Shown here: positions 27,356-36,723 of the stretch, piece by piece
Position numbering within the stretch: position 1 is the first letter of the stretch
Layout: the number at the start of each line of letters is the position of its first letter
NCBI GenBank assembly: GCA_965223245.1
Contig: CBDCVY010000013.1
Location: 3,162,001-3,226,000, forward strand
Length of the DNA: 64,000 nt
DNA from: CBDCVY01 sp965223245
GTDB taxonomy: Bacteria; Nitrospinota; Nitrospinia; Nitrospinales; Nitrospinaceae
Direction: 5' to 3'
Position numbers and translations under genes: made by a program
The notes under the pieces: generated by a model
The model's input: the letters and a program-made list of their open reading frames with translations, nothing else
Database searches by the model: none
What the model was told of the DNA's origin: nothing

Positions 27356-28459
27356 CTAGTATAACTTTTTTTTTAGTAATTCTTTCGTAAATACCTTTGC
27401 AAATTCTGTCATATTACTTTGCATTTTATCCTGTGGATTTAATAAATTCCTTAAAATCTCCCCCTGGCGTTTGTTTTCTACGTAACCATAACTGGTAAAA
27501 GTAGTCATAACTTTTTCATGACCAAGATTTTGACTCCAGGCTTTGAAGTCTTCTGGGCTTTGGCAAATTTTCTCACCGAATCTTGCAAGAGTATTTCTAA
27601 AACTATGGGGATTGAAATAAGGCAATCCTACCGCTTCGAATGCATTCTTAAATATTTTTCGAATTGCTGTGGCATTGCTCCAATGTTCTCTATCTAATCC
27701 CACGGCTTCAAATTGCCGACTCGTTTTCCCCACCTCAATTTTAGTTCTAGGAAACAGAGGATCATCATTTCCCCAAAGTTTTTCTTCCCTGAGAAAAGTT
27801 ACCCAATCTGCAACTATTTGTTTAATTTCATCTCCCACTGGGAAAAAATAAGTAGTGAAAGTTTTGCTGAATTTTGTTTTCACTTCACGGGCATCCTGAT
27901 GAACGCAATTTTCTATCAGGTCTATATGCTTTAATTTCATAGAAGCAATGGCACTGTCTCGTGCTCCAGTTAAAAGGGTGAAGGCAATAAGTGCTCGATT
28001 CCGTTTTTCAATTTCACTTTCCCTTGGCATTTGCGAAATCACATGGTTGATCTGTTCCATTGTGGGAACCTTCTGTTCTCTCTTTGCCGTAGCCACGCGG
28101 GTGTCTTTTTCTGATAAATTAAAATAATCCGCATCACCGTAATTGATTCGAGACTTATACCCGGGTTGTCCTGCCAACCAATGAAAGAATTTTTTCAAAT
28201 GATTTAAAGTCGAATGCAGAGTAGCTTTACTGAGATTCTTTCCGGTTTGCTGATTTTTCTGTTTTGCCAGATATTTTTTAAACCCCATTGCCTGTTCAAT
28301 GTGGAATTTTTTGAAATCCTTGTGTTTTGTATAAACTTCAAATCTGTTTAAGGCTTTCACTACAGCATCCAAACTTGCTTCACTTAGGCACATCGCTTCT
28401 TTTAAATATGTCAGGTACTGACGCTTGATCCTTTCATTCTCTGCATTGTATTTTTTCAT
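27356..28459 (-). CDS. Tyrosine recombinase/integrase
   Basis: 367 residues with an N-terminal SAM-like core-binding domain (about 10-100) and a catalytic domain. The catalytic set is visible as Arg167 (LTGARDSAIASM), His275 and Arg278 (FNPHSFRNTL), His304 (LGHEKVMTTF) and Tyr314. It lies 12 nt downstream of an HTH/zinc-ribbon gene on the same strand. This integrase is unrelated in N-terminal architecture to the P4-type integrase at 37.3-38.5 kb, so the region may be composite. Confidence 0.9.
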   Translation of the reverse strand: MKKYNAENERIKRQYLTYLKEAMCLSEASLDAVVKALNRFEVYTKHKDFKKFHIEQAMGFKKYLAKQKNQQTGKNLSKATLHSTLNHLKKFFHWLAGQPGYKSRINYGDADYFNLSEKDTRVATAKREQKVPTMEQINHVISQMPRESEIEKRNRALIAFTLLTGARDSAIASMKLKHIDLIENCVHQDAREVKTKFSKTFTTYFFPVGDEIKQIVADWVTFLREEKLWGNDDPLFPRTKIEVGKTSRQFEAVGLDREHWSNATAIRKIFKNAFEAVGLPYFNPHSFRNTLARFGEKICQSPEDFKAWSQNLGHEKVMTTFTSYGYVENKRQGEILRNLLNPQDKMQSNMTEFAKVFTKELLKKKLY

Positions 28460-28471
28460 GGTTTTCCGTTC

Positions 28472-28942
28472 CTATTTGAAGTCACTGTTTACACGGGGTT
28501 CTCTACTATCAACTATTTGTCGTACCCCTTGCGGTTCAGTGATGTCCAGTTTGTTTCGAATTTGGTCCAATTTGGCCGGATTGACGTTCCGGTTCATCCC
28601 AATGCCGCAGTCTGGACAAATCCCAAATAGGTTCCCCAGTTTCTCGGTCTTGGGTTGGTAATCCACCATATTCTCAGCTGGTACTTTGGGAGTCCTGCAT
28701 TTCAGGCAATACATTTCCCATAGTTTGCACGGTTTTTTGTTCTTGGTTCGCTTGGCTTTGAGAAACTCAAAAAGGTCAGTACCCAGAATCAACATCGGTC
28801 GTTGGTCATCAATGACGGGCAGGCCTTCCTTGATCCAAGTCCTCACCGTATTTTTATGAACATCCAAACGACAAGCAGCTTCCTCCACTGTATAGTTTCG
28901 GTGGATTTTAACCAGCCTGGGGTTGGGGTGACGTTTTTTCAT
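28472..28942 (-). CDS. Helix-turn-helix (excisionase-like) protein with zinc ribbon
   Basis: 156 residues. Residues about 15-45 (YTVEEAACRLDVHKNTVRTW) form a MerR/excisionase-type winged HTH, followed by a basic linker. A CxxC...CxxC ribbon follows (YCLKCRTPKVP and CPDCGIGMN). It stands directly upstream of the integrase with a 12-nt gap, the usual arrangement of a recombination directionality factor or repressor with its integrase. The DNA target is unknown. Confidence 0.7.
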   Translation of the reverse strand: MKKRHPNPRLVKIHRNYTVEEAACRLDVHKNTVRTWIKEGLPVIDDQRPMLILGTDLFEFLKAKRTKNKKPCKLWEMYCLKCRTPKVPAENMVDYQPKTEKLGNLFGICPDCGIGMNRNVNPAKLDQIRNKLDITEPQGVRQIVDSREPRVNSDFK

Positions 28943-29128
28943 GGATCAAACCCAAAAATAGATGTCGAAATCAGATTTGGGATTAATCCTCATGACGCTC
29001 TCCCAAATTAAAAATCCACTCGGCAAATCGAAAAGGTAGCCAGCCCCAAAGAGTAAGCGTAATAACCCAAACTCTTATCCAGGATGAAATTGAACTGAAT
29101 AAACCTTTCTCGGATTCTGAGTTTGAAC

Positions 29129-29347
29129 TCATTGAGGTTGCCCTCCCTCAAAACGCAATCCTTTTCGACTGGCCTCAATTTGTTGAATCACCCATTCGTC
29201 GATTTCTGATTCAACCCAACCGACCGCGCGAGTGCCCAAGCTCACTGGCTTTGGAAATGTTCCTTGTGAAATTCGCAAATAAATGGTGCTTCGAGAAAGC
29301 CCAGTGCGGGTCATAACTTCAGGAAGTCTTATAATTCGATTTTGCAT
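29129..29347 (-). CDS. AlpA family phage/island transcriptional regulator
   Basis: 72 residues, IRLPEVMTRTGLSRSTIYLR and then FPKPVSLGTRAVGWVESEID, the standard AlpA winged-helix sequence. In P4-like islands AlpA activates the integrase or excision functions. A strong ribosome-binding site (AAGGAG, eight nt ahead of ATG) precedes it. The inverted repeat at 29423-29444 lies about 76 nt upstream of the start and could be an operator. Confidence 0.88.
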   Translation of the reverse strand: MQNRIIRLPEVMTRTGLSRSTIYLRISQGTFPKPVSLGTRAVGWVESEIDEWVIQQIEASRKGLRFEGGQPQ

Positions 29348-29422
29348 TAATAATTCTCCTTAAATGCTATTAAACATATTAAGAAGAATATTTGGGGAGT
29401 TTTGGGAATGAAAGAGGTGTAC

Positions 29423-29444
29423 TTAGGCAAGCGGGGATGCCTAA
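29423..29444. promoter_or_regulatory. Inverted repeat upstream of alpA-like gene
   Basis: TTAGGCA and TGCCTAA are perfect 7-bp arms separated by eight bases. The location upstream of a regulator gene suggests a protein-binding operator; no direct evidence. Confidence 0.35.
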
Positions 29445-29481
29445 AGCTTTATAAATAATGGATCAATTTTTGGGAAAGCGA

Positions 29482-29527
29482 AAAGGTTTCCATCGGAGAG
29501 GAAAAGAGATAATCACTGGAAACCTTT
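29482..29527. repeat. 11-bp perfect inverted repeat with 24-nt spacer
   Basis: AAAGGTTTCCA (29482-29492) and TGGAAACCTTT (29517-29527). It lies between the end of the 258-aa gene (stop at 29583) and the alpA-like gene. The arms could form a terminator-like hairpin for the upstream pair of minus-strand genes, though no U-run follows, or a dimeric binding site. Confidence 0.45.
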
Positions 29528-29582
29528 AAATTAAACCACTTAAGGTGGGACAAATTGGGGAAAATTTTTTCGCCCAACTTTT

Positions 29583-30359
29583 TTATTTTCTTATTAATTT
29601 GCGAATAGTTTCTGAATCGTACCCTTCAACCCCCTTTAGCTCCATTTGTAAGGCGTACCAACTATCAGACCTACCGGGCTTTTCCCTCTTTAATTGAAGG
29701 TAGGTTTTCTTTACTCTTTGATGCTTTTGCTTTGTTTCCAATTTTCTAGCTTCACGTCTATGGACTTGAGGAGTGTAACTTTTTTTCGGCGGAGTGCGGT
29801 CCATCATTTTGGTGACAGATTCAAAATTGATTAAAAGTTGATTCTCTTTAATATCAAAAACCTCAATTAAAGGCTGCGAATGGTTCGAAGTTTTTAAAGA
29901 TACCGGAGCTTGACAATCCAATTGGAGAAGACCAGACTTTTTCTTTCCTTGAAAGTTTCCTATGTGAGTAGTTCCCGACTTTTTATCTTTTTTGGGCTTT
30001 CCTTTAATTCCCAGCGAACGGGTTATCCACCTCGCCACTTGGTCTTCTGTAATCTGCCATTGTTGAAGCATCTCCTGAGGAATAGGGATGCGTCCCATAT
30101 CATCCCGGTAATCACAGGCCACATAAATTCGTGTAGGCTGACCATTTTTTGTTTGAGCTTGCACCGGCATATAACAGTTTTCTTCACATCCTGGGCAAAC
30201 CACTGACTTAGCAAATAACGCTGGTTTAATCCATCCCTCATTCTGAAACATTTCTAAGGCACCCTCTGGCCACCTTTGGACTTGATCCCAGGAAATTGTT
30301 TTGTCACCACTCGGTTCCAATCTATTAATTAAATCTTCCAAAACATCTTCAAGTGTCAT
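29583..30359 (-). CDS. Uncharacterised island protein with N-terminal Cys motif
   Basis: 258 residues, family not recognised. The N-terminal third is acidic and contains CPGCEENCYMPVQ at about residues 54-66, possibly a half zinc site, then RIYVACDYRDD. The middle and C-terminal parts are basic (RREARKLETKQKHQRVKKTY) and end with a helical segment, consistent with DNA binding. Its ATG overlaps the stop of the upstream 396-aa gene by four bases (ATGA), so the two are coupled and probably act together. Confidence 0.6.
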   Translation of the reverse strand: MTLEDVLEDLINRLEPSGDKTISWDQVQRWPEGALEMFQNEGWIKPALFAKSVVCPGCEENCYMPVQAQTKNGQPTRIYVACDYRDDMGRIPIPQEMLQQWQITEDQVARWITRSLGIKGKPKKDKKSGTTHIGNFQGKKKSGLLQLDCQAPVSLKTSNHSQPLIEVFDIKENQLLINFESVTKMMDRTPPKKSYTPQVHRREARKLETKQKHQRVKKTYLQLKREKPGRSDSWYALQMELKGVEGYDSETIRKLIRK

Positions 30360-31546
30360 GCGGCATTCTCGTCATTTTGTTCTTCTTTTTTTATGGGTTC
30401 AATCCCGGATTCGATCAACATTTTTCGAATAATCAAATCCCGACCATCATGACGTAACGCACACCAGTTAGGATAACTAATCCTAAACCTTCGAGTATGA
30501 CTTCTCGTTTCGGGGTTATGGATAAAATTAACTTTGATCTCTGCTTGAGATACATGGAAAGGAGGTAAATTGAGTTGGTCTATTAAATCAAAAATCGCAT
30601 TTCTCTCAAAGCTTGGATCGGCTTCCACTGTGACTCGCTTTTTATTTCCAGTTTTCAGACTCAATCGAAGCTGAGTGATCATCACTTCATCAATTCCGGA
30701 ATCGATAGAATATTTAAAAGAAAAGTTCCGGTCCGTTAAGTCATCCAAATCATAAACAAGTTGATTCCCACCAAATTCATCGAGTTCATCCATCCCCAAA
30801 ATAGTTTTGGCAAATATCTCTTGTAATACGAGCACCGATTTTGTGTTTCTGGGAGCATAAATATCTAAAGATCCTTCCATTTGTGTATAGACGAATATGA
30901 TTTCAAAGGCAGGATGACGTGCTTGAGGGGATAATGAATTACGCACCCACTCAATACTGGACTGCGCAAAATCTTCTGGGTAGGCGAAAAAATATTCCTT
31001 TTCATGCCGACGAAAAACATCCACCATGCAATTGCGACCTCTTCCCTCTTTTTTATAAAAATGATTACTAATGGCCTGCGATAATTTTTCAATATCTTCC
31101 GGTTCAACTTTTGGAGGTAAGTGTGGAAAATCATTTCGCTTCTTCCATTTCGAAACCGAAATACTATCCGAATGCAAAAATCCCCTGGCCCCGGACCAAT
31201 ATTGGGGATGCTCCAGATAAGTCCACATCACTTTTCCATGGAACCCGTCAATTTTGGCTATTTCTTTCAAAAACTCGTAATCTTGGTGGAAGTCAGCTTC
31301 ATCCGAAAGCGCGGTCACTCCCCCTTGACAGGCCATCGTATCAATATCCTGAAACTCCGCTTCCATTTCTGTTTGTTTTTCCGGAGGAAGGGCAATAAAG
31401 GCCTCAAAGATGGGGTTTATCTCAGTTTCGCCCAATTCTTCAAAATCGATATCTTCCAAAACATTTTTCTTACTTTGAAAATATCGGGCGAGCAAACGAT
31501 TGGGAACTTGCCGGAAAAACTGTTTATGTGAATATTGACGAGCCAT
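30356..31546 (-). CDS. Uncharacterised island protein, partner of the 258-aa gene
   Basis: 396 residues, no recognised domain. Features seen are an N-terminal basic segment MARQYSHKQFFRQVPNRLL, an acidic region (EDIDFEELGETEINPIFE), and a central helical part with a conserved-looking RGRNCMVDVFRRHEKEYFFAYPED. The C-terminal half is beta-rich and ends RISYPNWCALRHDGRDLIIR. It begins the minus-strand gene pair and is divergent from the nuclease/methylase operon, with a 129-nt shared upstream region. Confidence 0.6.
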   Translation of the reverse strand: MARQYSHKQFFRQVPNRLLARYFQSKKNVLEDIDFEELGETEINPIFEAFIALPPEKQTEMEAEFQDIDTMACQGGVTALSDEADFHQDYEFLKEIAKIDGFHGKVMWTYLEHPQYWSGARGFLHSDSISVSKWKKRNDFPHLPPKVEPEDIEKLSQAISNHFYKKEGRGRNCMVDVFRRHEKEYFFAYPEDFAQSSIEWVRNSLSPQARHPAFEIIFVYTQMEGSLDIYAPRNTKSVLVLQEIFAKTILGMDELDEFGGNQLVYDLDDLTDRNFSFKYSIDSGIDEVMITQLRLSLKTGNKKRVTVEADPSFERNAIFDLIDQLNLPPFHVSQAEIKVNFIHNPETRSHTRRFRISYPNWCALRHDGRDLIIRKMLIESGIEPIKKEEQNDENAA

Positions 31547-31553
31547 TTGCGCA

Positions 31554-31570
31554 TTCCTTATGAGGAATTT
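31554..31570. promoter_or_regulatory. Palindromic site in the divergent intergenic region
   Basis: ATTCCTTATGAGGAAT is an imperfect palindrome of about 7-bp arms lying between the -10 candidate and the start of the 396-aa gene, as an operator would. Confidence 0.3.
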
Positions 31571-31577
31571 TTCATGT

Positions 31578-31607
31578 AGTATACCCTTGTTTGTTTAAAT
31601 GCTACAA
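31578..31607 (-). promoter_or_regulatory. Promoter candidate for the 396-aa/258-aa gene pair
   Basis: Minus-strand TTGTAG (31607-31602), an 18-nt spacer and TATACT (31583-31578), 32 nt ahead of the ATG at 31546. Five of six -10 bases and four of six -35 bases match consensus. Confidence 0.4.
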
Positions 31608-31675
31608 CATCCAAGAAAGTCCAAAATATGATTTTATTTTATCCTTAGCAATCAAATGAAAAAAGATTTTGAAGT

Positions 31676-32587
31676 ATGGGTGATATAAAACTATTTAAAT
31701 TAAAAGAGGGGGATGCAGAAGAACTTAATGGCAAATCTGCGGCAATTGAAAAATCACTGCAAAATCTTGTTGAAAAAAACTTAGAAGTATTTTTGGGTGT
31801 CCGATTTTTGGCAACAGAATACTCAACTGGGAAAACTCATGGGGGTCGAATAGACACACTTGGCATTGATGAAAATTGGTGCCCTGTGATTATTGAATAT
31901 AAGCGGACAATTAACGAAAACGTTATAAATCAGGGGTTATTTTATCTTGATTGGCTAATGGATCATAAAGCCGAATTTACTTTTCTGGTTCAAGAAAAAA
32001 TTGGTAAAAAAGAATCTGAGAAAATTGAATGGTCAAATCCTCGCCTGCTTTGCATTGCGGGAGATTTCACAAAATTTGATGAACATGCAGTAAAACAAAT
32101 AGACCGCAATATTGAATTGCTCCGTTACCGCAAATTTACTGATGACTTAATTCTATTTGAACTAGTAAATGCAACCACAGCTTCAACTACTTCCATAAAA
32201 ACTGAGGGAAAAACAAAAGGAGCAAAATATGCTAACTATAAGGAATATATAGAAGCAAAAGCTAACGCTCAGTTGAAAGGTCTTTATGAATCCCTTAAAA
32301 TTTTTCTTGAATCTCTAGGAGATGATGTTCAGATCAAATCAATGTTAAATTATATAGCATTTAAACGTATTAAAAACTTTGCCTGCTTAGAAGTTCATCC
32401 TCAGAAAAAAAGTTTAACAATTTATATAAAAGTAGACCCTCAAACAGTTTCATTAGAAAAAGGATTTACAAGAGATGTAACCAACATTGGGCACTATGGG
32501 ACGGGTACACTTGAAATTATTATCAAAAATCAAAGTGATTTTGAAAAAGCCAAACCTTTACTTTTAAAAAGCTATGAAATAAGTTAA
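31676..32587 (+). CDS. DUF91/PD-(D/E)xK nuclease-like and DUF5655 domain protein
   Basis: 303 residues. The N-terminal domain has GGRIDTLGIDENWCPVIIEYKR (about residues 58-80), giving Asp in the ID motif and E-x-K, the pattern of NucS/DUF91 endonucleases. The C-terminal domain (about 200-300; FKRIKNFACLEVHPQKKSL and VTNIGHYGTGTLEI) matches DUF5655, a domain often attached to such nucleases. First gene of a plus-strand operon, 35 nt before the methyltransferase gene, and therefore probably part of the same restriction-like module. Confidence 0.75.
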   Translation: MGDIKLFKLKEGDAEELNGKSAAIEKSLQNLVEKNLEVFLGVRFLATEYSTGKTHGGRIDTLGIDENWCPVIIEYKRTINENVINQGLFYLDWLMDHKAEFTFLVQEKIGKKESEKIEWSNPRLLCIAGDFTKFDEHAVKQIDRNIELLRYRKFTDDLILFELVNATTASTTSIKTEGKTKGAKYANYKEYIEAKANAQLKGLYESLKIFLESLGDDVQIKSMLNYIAFKRIKNFACLEVHPQKKSLTIYIKVDPQTVSLEKGFTRDVTNIGHYGTGTLEIIIKNQSDFEKAKPLLLKSYEIS

Positions 32588-32622
32588 ACAATCATCCCAA
32601 AACCTCTTATGGAGAAAGTTAC

Positions 32623-35600
32623 TTGTTAAAAGGTTCTCTATTTACAAAAAATTATTTAACCCAAGGAATACTTGAATCAGAAGAGTGGAAACAAATTAAT
32701 GACAAAGAAATTGAAAGTTTCCGGAATGATTTAAAAGAGACTTTTAATCAATTTCCTATTTCGGGAAAACCTAATGAGTCGACTACAGAAGATGACCTAA
32801 TAAAGCCAGTCTTAAAATCTCTTGGGTGGTACGATTTTCTTTCCCAACAAACTACATCTAAAAAAGGGAGAGAAGACGTTCCGGATTTGCTTTTATTTGA
32901 AAATAGTGAAGCCAAACAGAAAGCTAACAAGGAAAAACAACAAGCTACACGATACCGATTTGGCCTTTCTTTTTTAGAAGCCAAGGCATGGAACCTTTCT
33001 CTGGATCGAAAAGATAATGAACTAAAGGAGGGCGTGCCATCCACTCAGATGCTTCGATATCTAAGTCGAGTGGAAGTTCAATCGGAAAAACAAATCCAGT
33101 GGGGTATTCTAACCAATGGAAGGCATTGGCGATTATATTTTCAGGGAGCCAAATCTAGGTCGGAAGAGTTTCTTGAATTTGATTTACCTTTAATCCTAGG
33201 TTTGAAAGGATTTGACCCTGATCTTTTTAGCAAAAAAGATTTAGAAATTCAGAATTGGTTAAAAGTTTTTTATTTAATCTTCTGCAAAAAATCCTTCCTT
33301 AAATCTAGACCAAACAATGATTCCTATCATAACTTTGTCTTAAAAGAAGGCTTGCATTGGGAATTACAGGTTGCCAAAGATTTAAGTAACGTTGTTTTCA
33401 ACGAAGTCTATCCTGAACTGCTTCACGGTTTAAAAAATCACGACCCCTTGGCCCCCTCTCCACCAGATTCTTTTTATTTATCTGAATTAAGACAATCGGC
33501 CCTCACCCTTCTTTACAGGCTTCTTTTCGTCCTTTATGCCGAAGATCGGGACTTGCTTCCGGTTAAAGACGATAAATATGATGATTATGGTTTACGAAAG
33601 AGGGTTAGGCAAGACATCGCAACCCGAATTGACCAGCAGGATACCTTCAGTTCTTCTCAAGACGATTACTACCGAAAAATATGCAATCTTTTTAAGGCCA
33701 TCGACAAAGGCGACTCTTCCATCGGTCTTCCGCCTTATAATGGCGGACTTTTTGATCGGGATAGCAATGTTCTATTGAACCGGGCTGAAATTCCCGATGC
33801 TGATTTTGCTCCCCTTCTAGACAAATTGTCCCGACGGGAAGAAGAAGGTCGAAGGAAATGGATCAATTATCGCGATCTTACAGTTCAACAACTAGGTTCC
33901 ATATACGAAAGGCTTTTGGAGTTTGAAATCAAAATTGAACAAGATGAAACACTCTCCATAGTTCCCAACATCTTTGCAAGAAAAACCAGCGGCAGTTATT
34001 ACACCCCAGATTCTTTGGTTAAACTCATTTTGGAAAAAACGATAGAACCACTTTTGAATGAAAAACTGGAACTCTTCCATTCCAAAATCCGTGAATTAAA
34101 ATCAAGCCGCAAACCCAAAAAAGAAAAAATCAAGGAGCTTTCCAAATCAGATCCAGCTCTTGCTATGTTGGAATTAAGAGTTTGTGACCCAGCTATGGGA
34201 AGTGGACATTTTCTGGTTTCTCTAGTGGACTTCCTAGCTGACAAGGCGTTAGAATCCATTGCCGAATCTGAAGAAAGTGTCGATTGGCAGGATGAAAAAT
34301 ATCCCTATCAATGCCCATTGACGGATAAGATCAGCTCTATAAGAGAGCAAATCCAAGAACAAGCCAATAAACACGGATGGATTGTTAATATAGAGCAACT
34401 TGATGACCGTCATATAATCAGGCGCATGATTCTCAAGCGTTGCGTTTATGGGGTAGATAAAAACCCCATGGCTGTGGAACTAGCCAAAGTCTCTTTATGG
34501 CTTCATACGTTTACGGTGGGGGCTCCATTATCTTTTCTTGATCATCATTTACGGTGCGGAGATTCATTATTTGGTGAATTTGTTCGTAACGTGGAAGATT
34601 TTCTTGAAGACACGGGAAGCCTGATGATTCATTCCGAGGTTAACAAAGCTAAACAAAGCGCAAAAGGAATGGAAAAAATTGAAAAACTCACCGATGCAGA
34701 TATTTCAGAAGTTCAGGAGTCTGTTAATCTATTTAGTATCATCGAAAAAGCCACTCAGCCTTTATCTAAATTTTTCAGTTTTTTACATGCTGCTCGTTGG
34801 TGGGTAGAAAAAAATAAAGAAACTAAAAATGCTGTAAAGGATATTATGATAAATTGGGCAAGTGATGAATCCATTCAACTAGCAATGGGTACTACTGATT
34901 TACCCCACGAAGCCCCAAAGGCATTGAAGAAATTTGTTGAACAAGCTCATGAAATCATGAAGGAAGAACGATTTCTAAATTGGGAAATCGCGTTTCCAGG
35001 CGTATGGGAACAATGGGAAAACAAAGAACCTATTGGGGGTTTCGATGCAGTCATAGGCAATCCACCTTGGGATAAAATAAGATTGGAGGATGTTCCTTGG
35101 TTTTTAAATAGAAGTAAAACTATTTCTAAAATAATCAAAGCCAGCGACCGCAAGAATGCAATAAAAAAAATAGAGAAGAATAATTATCGACTATGGAAAG
35201 ATTACTTAAAAGCAAAAGGTCGAGCCGAAGCTATGGCTACTACAGCAAGAAAATCTGGAACCTACCCTCTTTTATCAAGTGGTGACATTAACATATATTC
35301 TCTCTTTATAGAACGAGCACACCGATTGATTAAACCCAAGGGTATCGTTGGTTTATTATGTCCCTCCGGAATTGCTTCCGATAAATCGGCAAGTAATTTT
35401 TTTAAATCCATATCCACCTCGGGCCGATTGGGGGGCCTCTATGACTTTGAAAACAAAAAAATATTTTTCCCGGATATTCATGCATCATTTAAATTCTGCG
35501 CCTATATTGCAGGAGGCAAGGAGCGAACTTTTAAAGAAACCCCCATGGCCTTTTTCCTGCATAAAACAGAAGAGCTTAACGATTCCGACCGATGCTTTGC

Positions 35601-36690
35601 GCTAAGTCATAAAGATTTTGAACGGGTCAATCCCAATACTGGAACCACCCCTATATTTCGTACACGTAGAGATGCCGAAATTACACGCCGCATCTACGAA
35701 AAATTTCCAGTTTTAAATGACCATCAAAAGAGAAAAATCTGGCCAGTCAAATATTTCACTATGTTTCACATGACAAATGACTCCCATTTATATAAGACCA
35801 AAGAAGAATTGGAAGAAGAAGGGTTTTACCTTGTGGAGTGCAATAAACTTATAAAAGGCAAAGAAGAATACATCCCTCTTTATGAAGGGAAAATGGTTCA
35901 GGCGTTTAACCATAGAGCAGCTGGTGTTATTGTTAATATTGACAATATAAATAGACCGGGTCAACCAATAACAGGGAACCTAGAAAACCTAAAAAACCCT
36001 AAATGGTTTCCAACGCCTCAATATTGGGTATCCAGTGATTATATTAGTTTAAATTTAAATTGGTTTATTGCCTTTAAAGATATAACCGCTTCTACTAATG
36101 CGCGCACAATGATTGCCACTTTTATTCCAAGATACGGGGCTAACCACACACTTCCTATTCTTGTGCCCAATGAGTTCAACCCCAAAGCAATTGAAAAATG
36201 GTTCAAATATGCTCCAATATTTCTTTCAAATTTAAATAGCTTTGCTTTGGATTTTATTTCTAGACAAAAAGTCCAAGCAACGCACTTGATGTGGTATTTA
36301 GTAGAGCAATTGCCAATAATACCTCTAGAAAGATTTGAAGATAATATTGGAAAAGTCAAAATTGCTGATTTTGTTCGAGATCAAGTGTTAAAACTCACCT
36401 ACACCGCTTTGGATATGAAACTTTTTGCTGAAGATATGGATTACGAAGGAGATCCTTATGTTTGGGATGAAGAGGATCGACAACATTGTATGGCTCGTCT
36501 GGATGCTTTATTTTTCCTTCTTTATGAAGTTGATGAAAAAGACGCTTCTTATATTCTTGATACTTTCCCCATAGTTAAACGCGAAGACGAAAAGAAATTT
36601 GAGGGCCGGTACTTTACCAAGGAATTAATCTTAGCGTATATGCGTGCGCTTAAAGCAGGGGACACAAAATCCAAAGTCGAATTGAATTAA
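32623..36690 (+). CDS. Type IIG-like restriction-modification protein (PD-(D/E)xK nuclease plus Eco57I-class adenine methyltransferase)
   Basis: 1355 residues from TTG 32623, with GGAG ten nt ahead. An N-terminal nuclease motif is visible: VPDLLLFEN with Asp about 87 and FLEAKAWN with Glu/Lys about 117-119. SAM-binding motif I VCDPAMGSGHFLVSL lies at about 521-535, YGVDKNPMAVELAKVSLWLHTF follows, and the catalytic NPPW is at about 811-814 (VIGNPPWDKI). The long C-terminal region (about 880-1300) should hold the DNA-recognition domain. Methylation and cleavage in one chain resemble type IIG/IIL enzymes; no helicase motif is seen, unlike type I or III restriction subunits. BREX or DISARM core genes are absent. 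Confidence 0.85.
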   Translation: MLKGSLFTKNYLTQGILESEEWKQINDKEIESFRNDLKETFNQFPISGKPNESTTEDDLIKPVLKSLGWYDFLSQQTTSKKGREDVPDLLLFENSEAKQKANKEKQQATRYRFGLSFLEAKAWNLSLDRKDNELKEGVPSTQMLRYLSRVEVQSEKQIQWGILTNGRHWRLYFQGAKSRSEEFLEFDLPLILGLKGFDPDLFSKKDLEIQNWLKVFYLIFCKKSFLKSRPNNDSYHNFVLKEGLHWELQVAKDLSNVVFNEVYPELLHGLKNHDPLAPSPPDSFYLSELRQSALTLLYRLLFVLYAEDRDLLPVKDDKYDDYGLRKRVRQDIATRIDQQDTFSSSQDDYYRKICNLFKAIDKGDSSIGLPPYNGGLFDRDSNVLLNRAEIPDADFAPLLDKLSRREEEGRRKWINYRDLTVQQLGSIYERLLEFEIKIEQDETLSIVPNIFARKTSGSYYTPDSLVKLILEKTIEPLLNEKLELFHSKIRELKSSRKPKKEKIKELSKSDPALAMLELRVCDPAMGSGHFLVSLVDFLADKALESIAESEESVDWQDEKYPYQCPLTDKISSIREQIQEQANKHGWIVNIEQLDDRHIIRRMILKRCVYGVDKNPMAVELAKVSLWLHTFTVGAPLSFLDHHLRCGDSLFGEFVRNVEDFLEDTGSLMIHSEVNKAKQSAKGMEKIEKLTDADISEVQESVNLFSIIEKATQPLSKFFSFLHAARWWVEKNKETKNAVKDIMINWASDESIQLAMGTTDLPHEAPKALKKFVEQAHEIMKEERFLNWEIAFPGVWEQWENKEPIGGFDAVIGNPPWDKIRLEDVPWFLNRSKTISKIIKASDRKNAIKKIEKNNYRLWKDYLKAKGRAEAMATTARKSGTYPLLSSGDINIYSLFIERAHRLIKPKGIVGLLCPSGIASDKSASNFFKSISTSGRLGGLYDFENKKIFFPDIHASFKFCAYIAGGKERTFKETPMAFFLHKTEELNDSDRCFALSHKDFERVNPNTGTTPIFRTRRDAEITRRIYEKFPVLNDHQKRKIWPVKYFTMFHMTNDSHLYKTKEELEEEGFYLVECNKLIKGKEEYIPLYEGKMVQAFNHRAAGVIVNIDNINRPGQPITGNLENLKNPKWFPTPQYWVSSDYISLNLNWFIAFKDITASTNARTMIATFIPRYGANHTLPILVPNEFNPKAIEKWFKYAPIFLSNLNSFALDFISRQKVQATHLMWYLVEQLPIIPLERFEDNIGKVKIADFVRDQVLKLTYTALDMKLFAEDMDYEGDPYVWDEEDRQHCMARLDALFFLLYEVDEKDASYILDTFPIVKREDEKKFEGRYFTKELILAYMRALKAGDTKSKVELN

Positions 36691-36723
36691 GAATAAGAAA
36701 TTTTTGGTTGGAAGAGTTTGAGG

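Noticed and set aside
32623..36690. BREX or DISARM system
   Set aside because: The methyltransferase is long, but no helicase, phosphatase or other core gene of those systems is nearby, and the protein carries its own nuclease motif.
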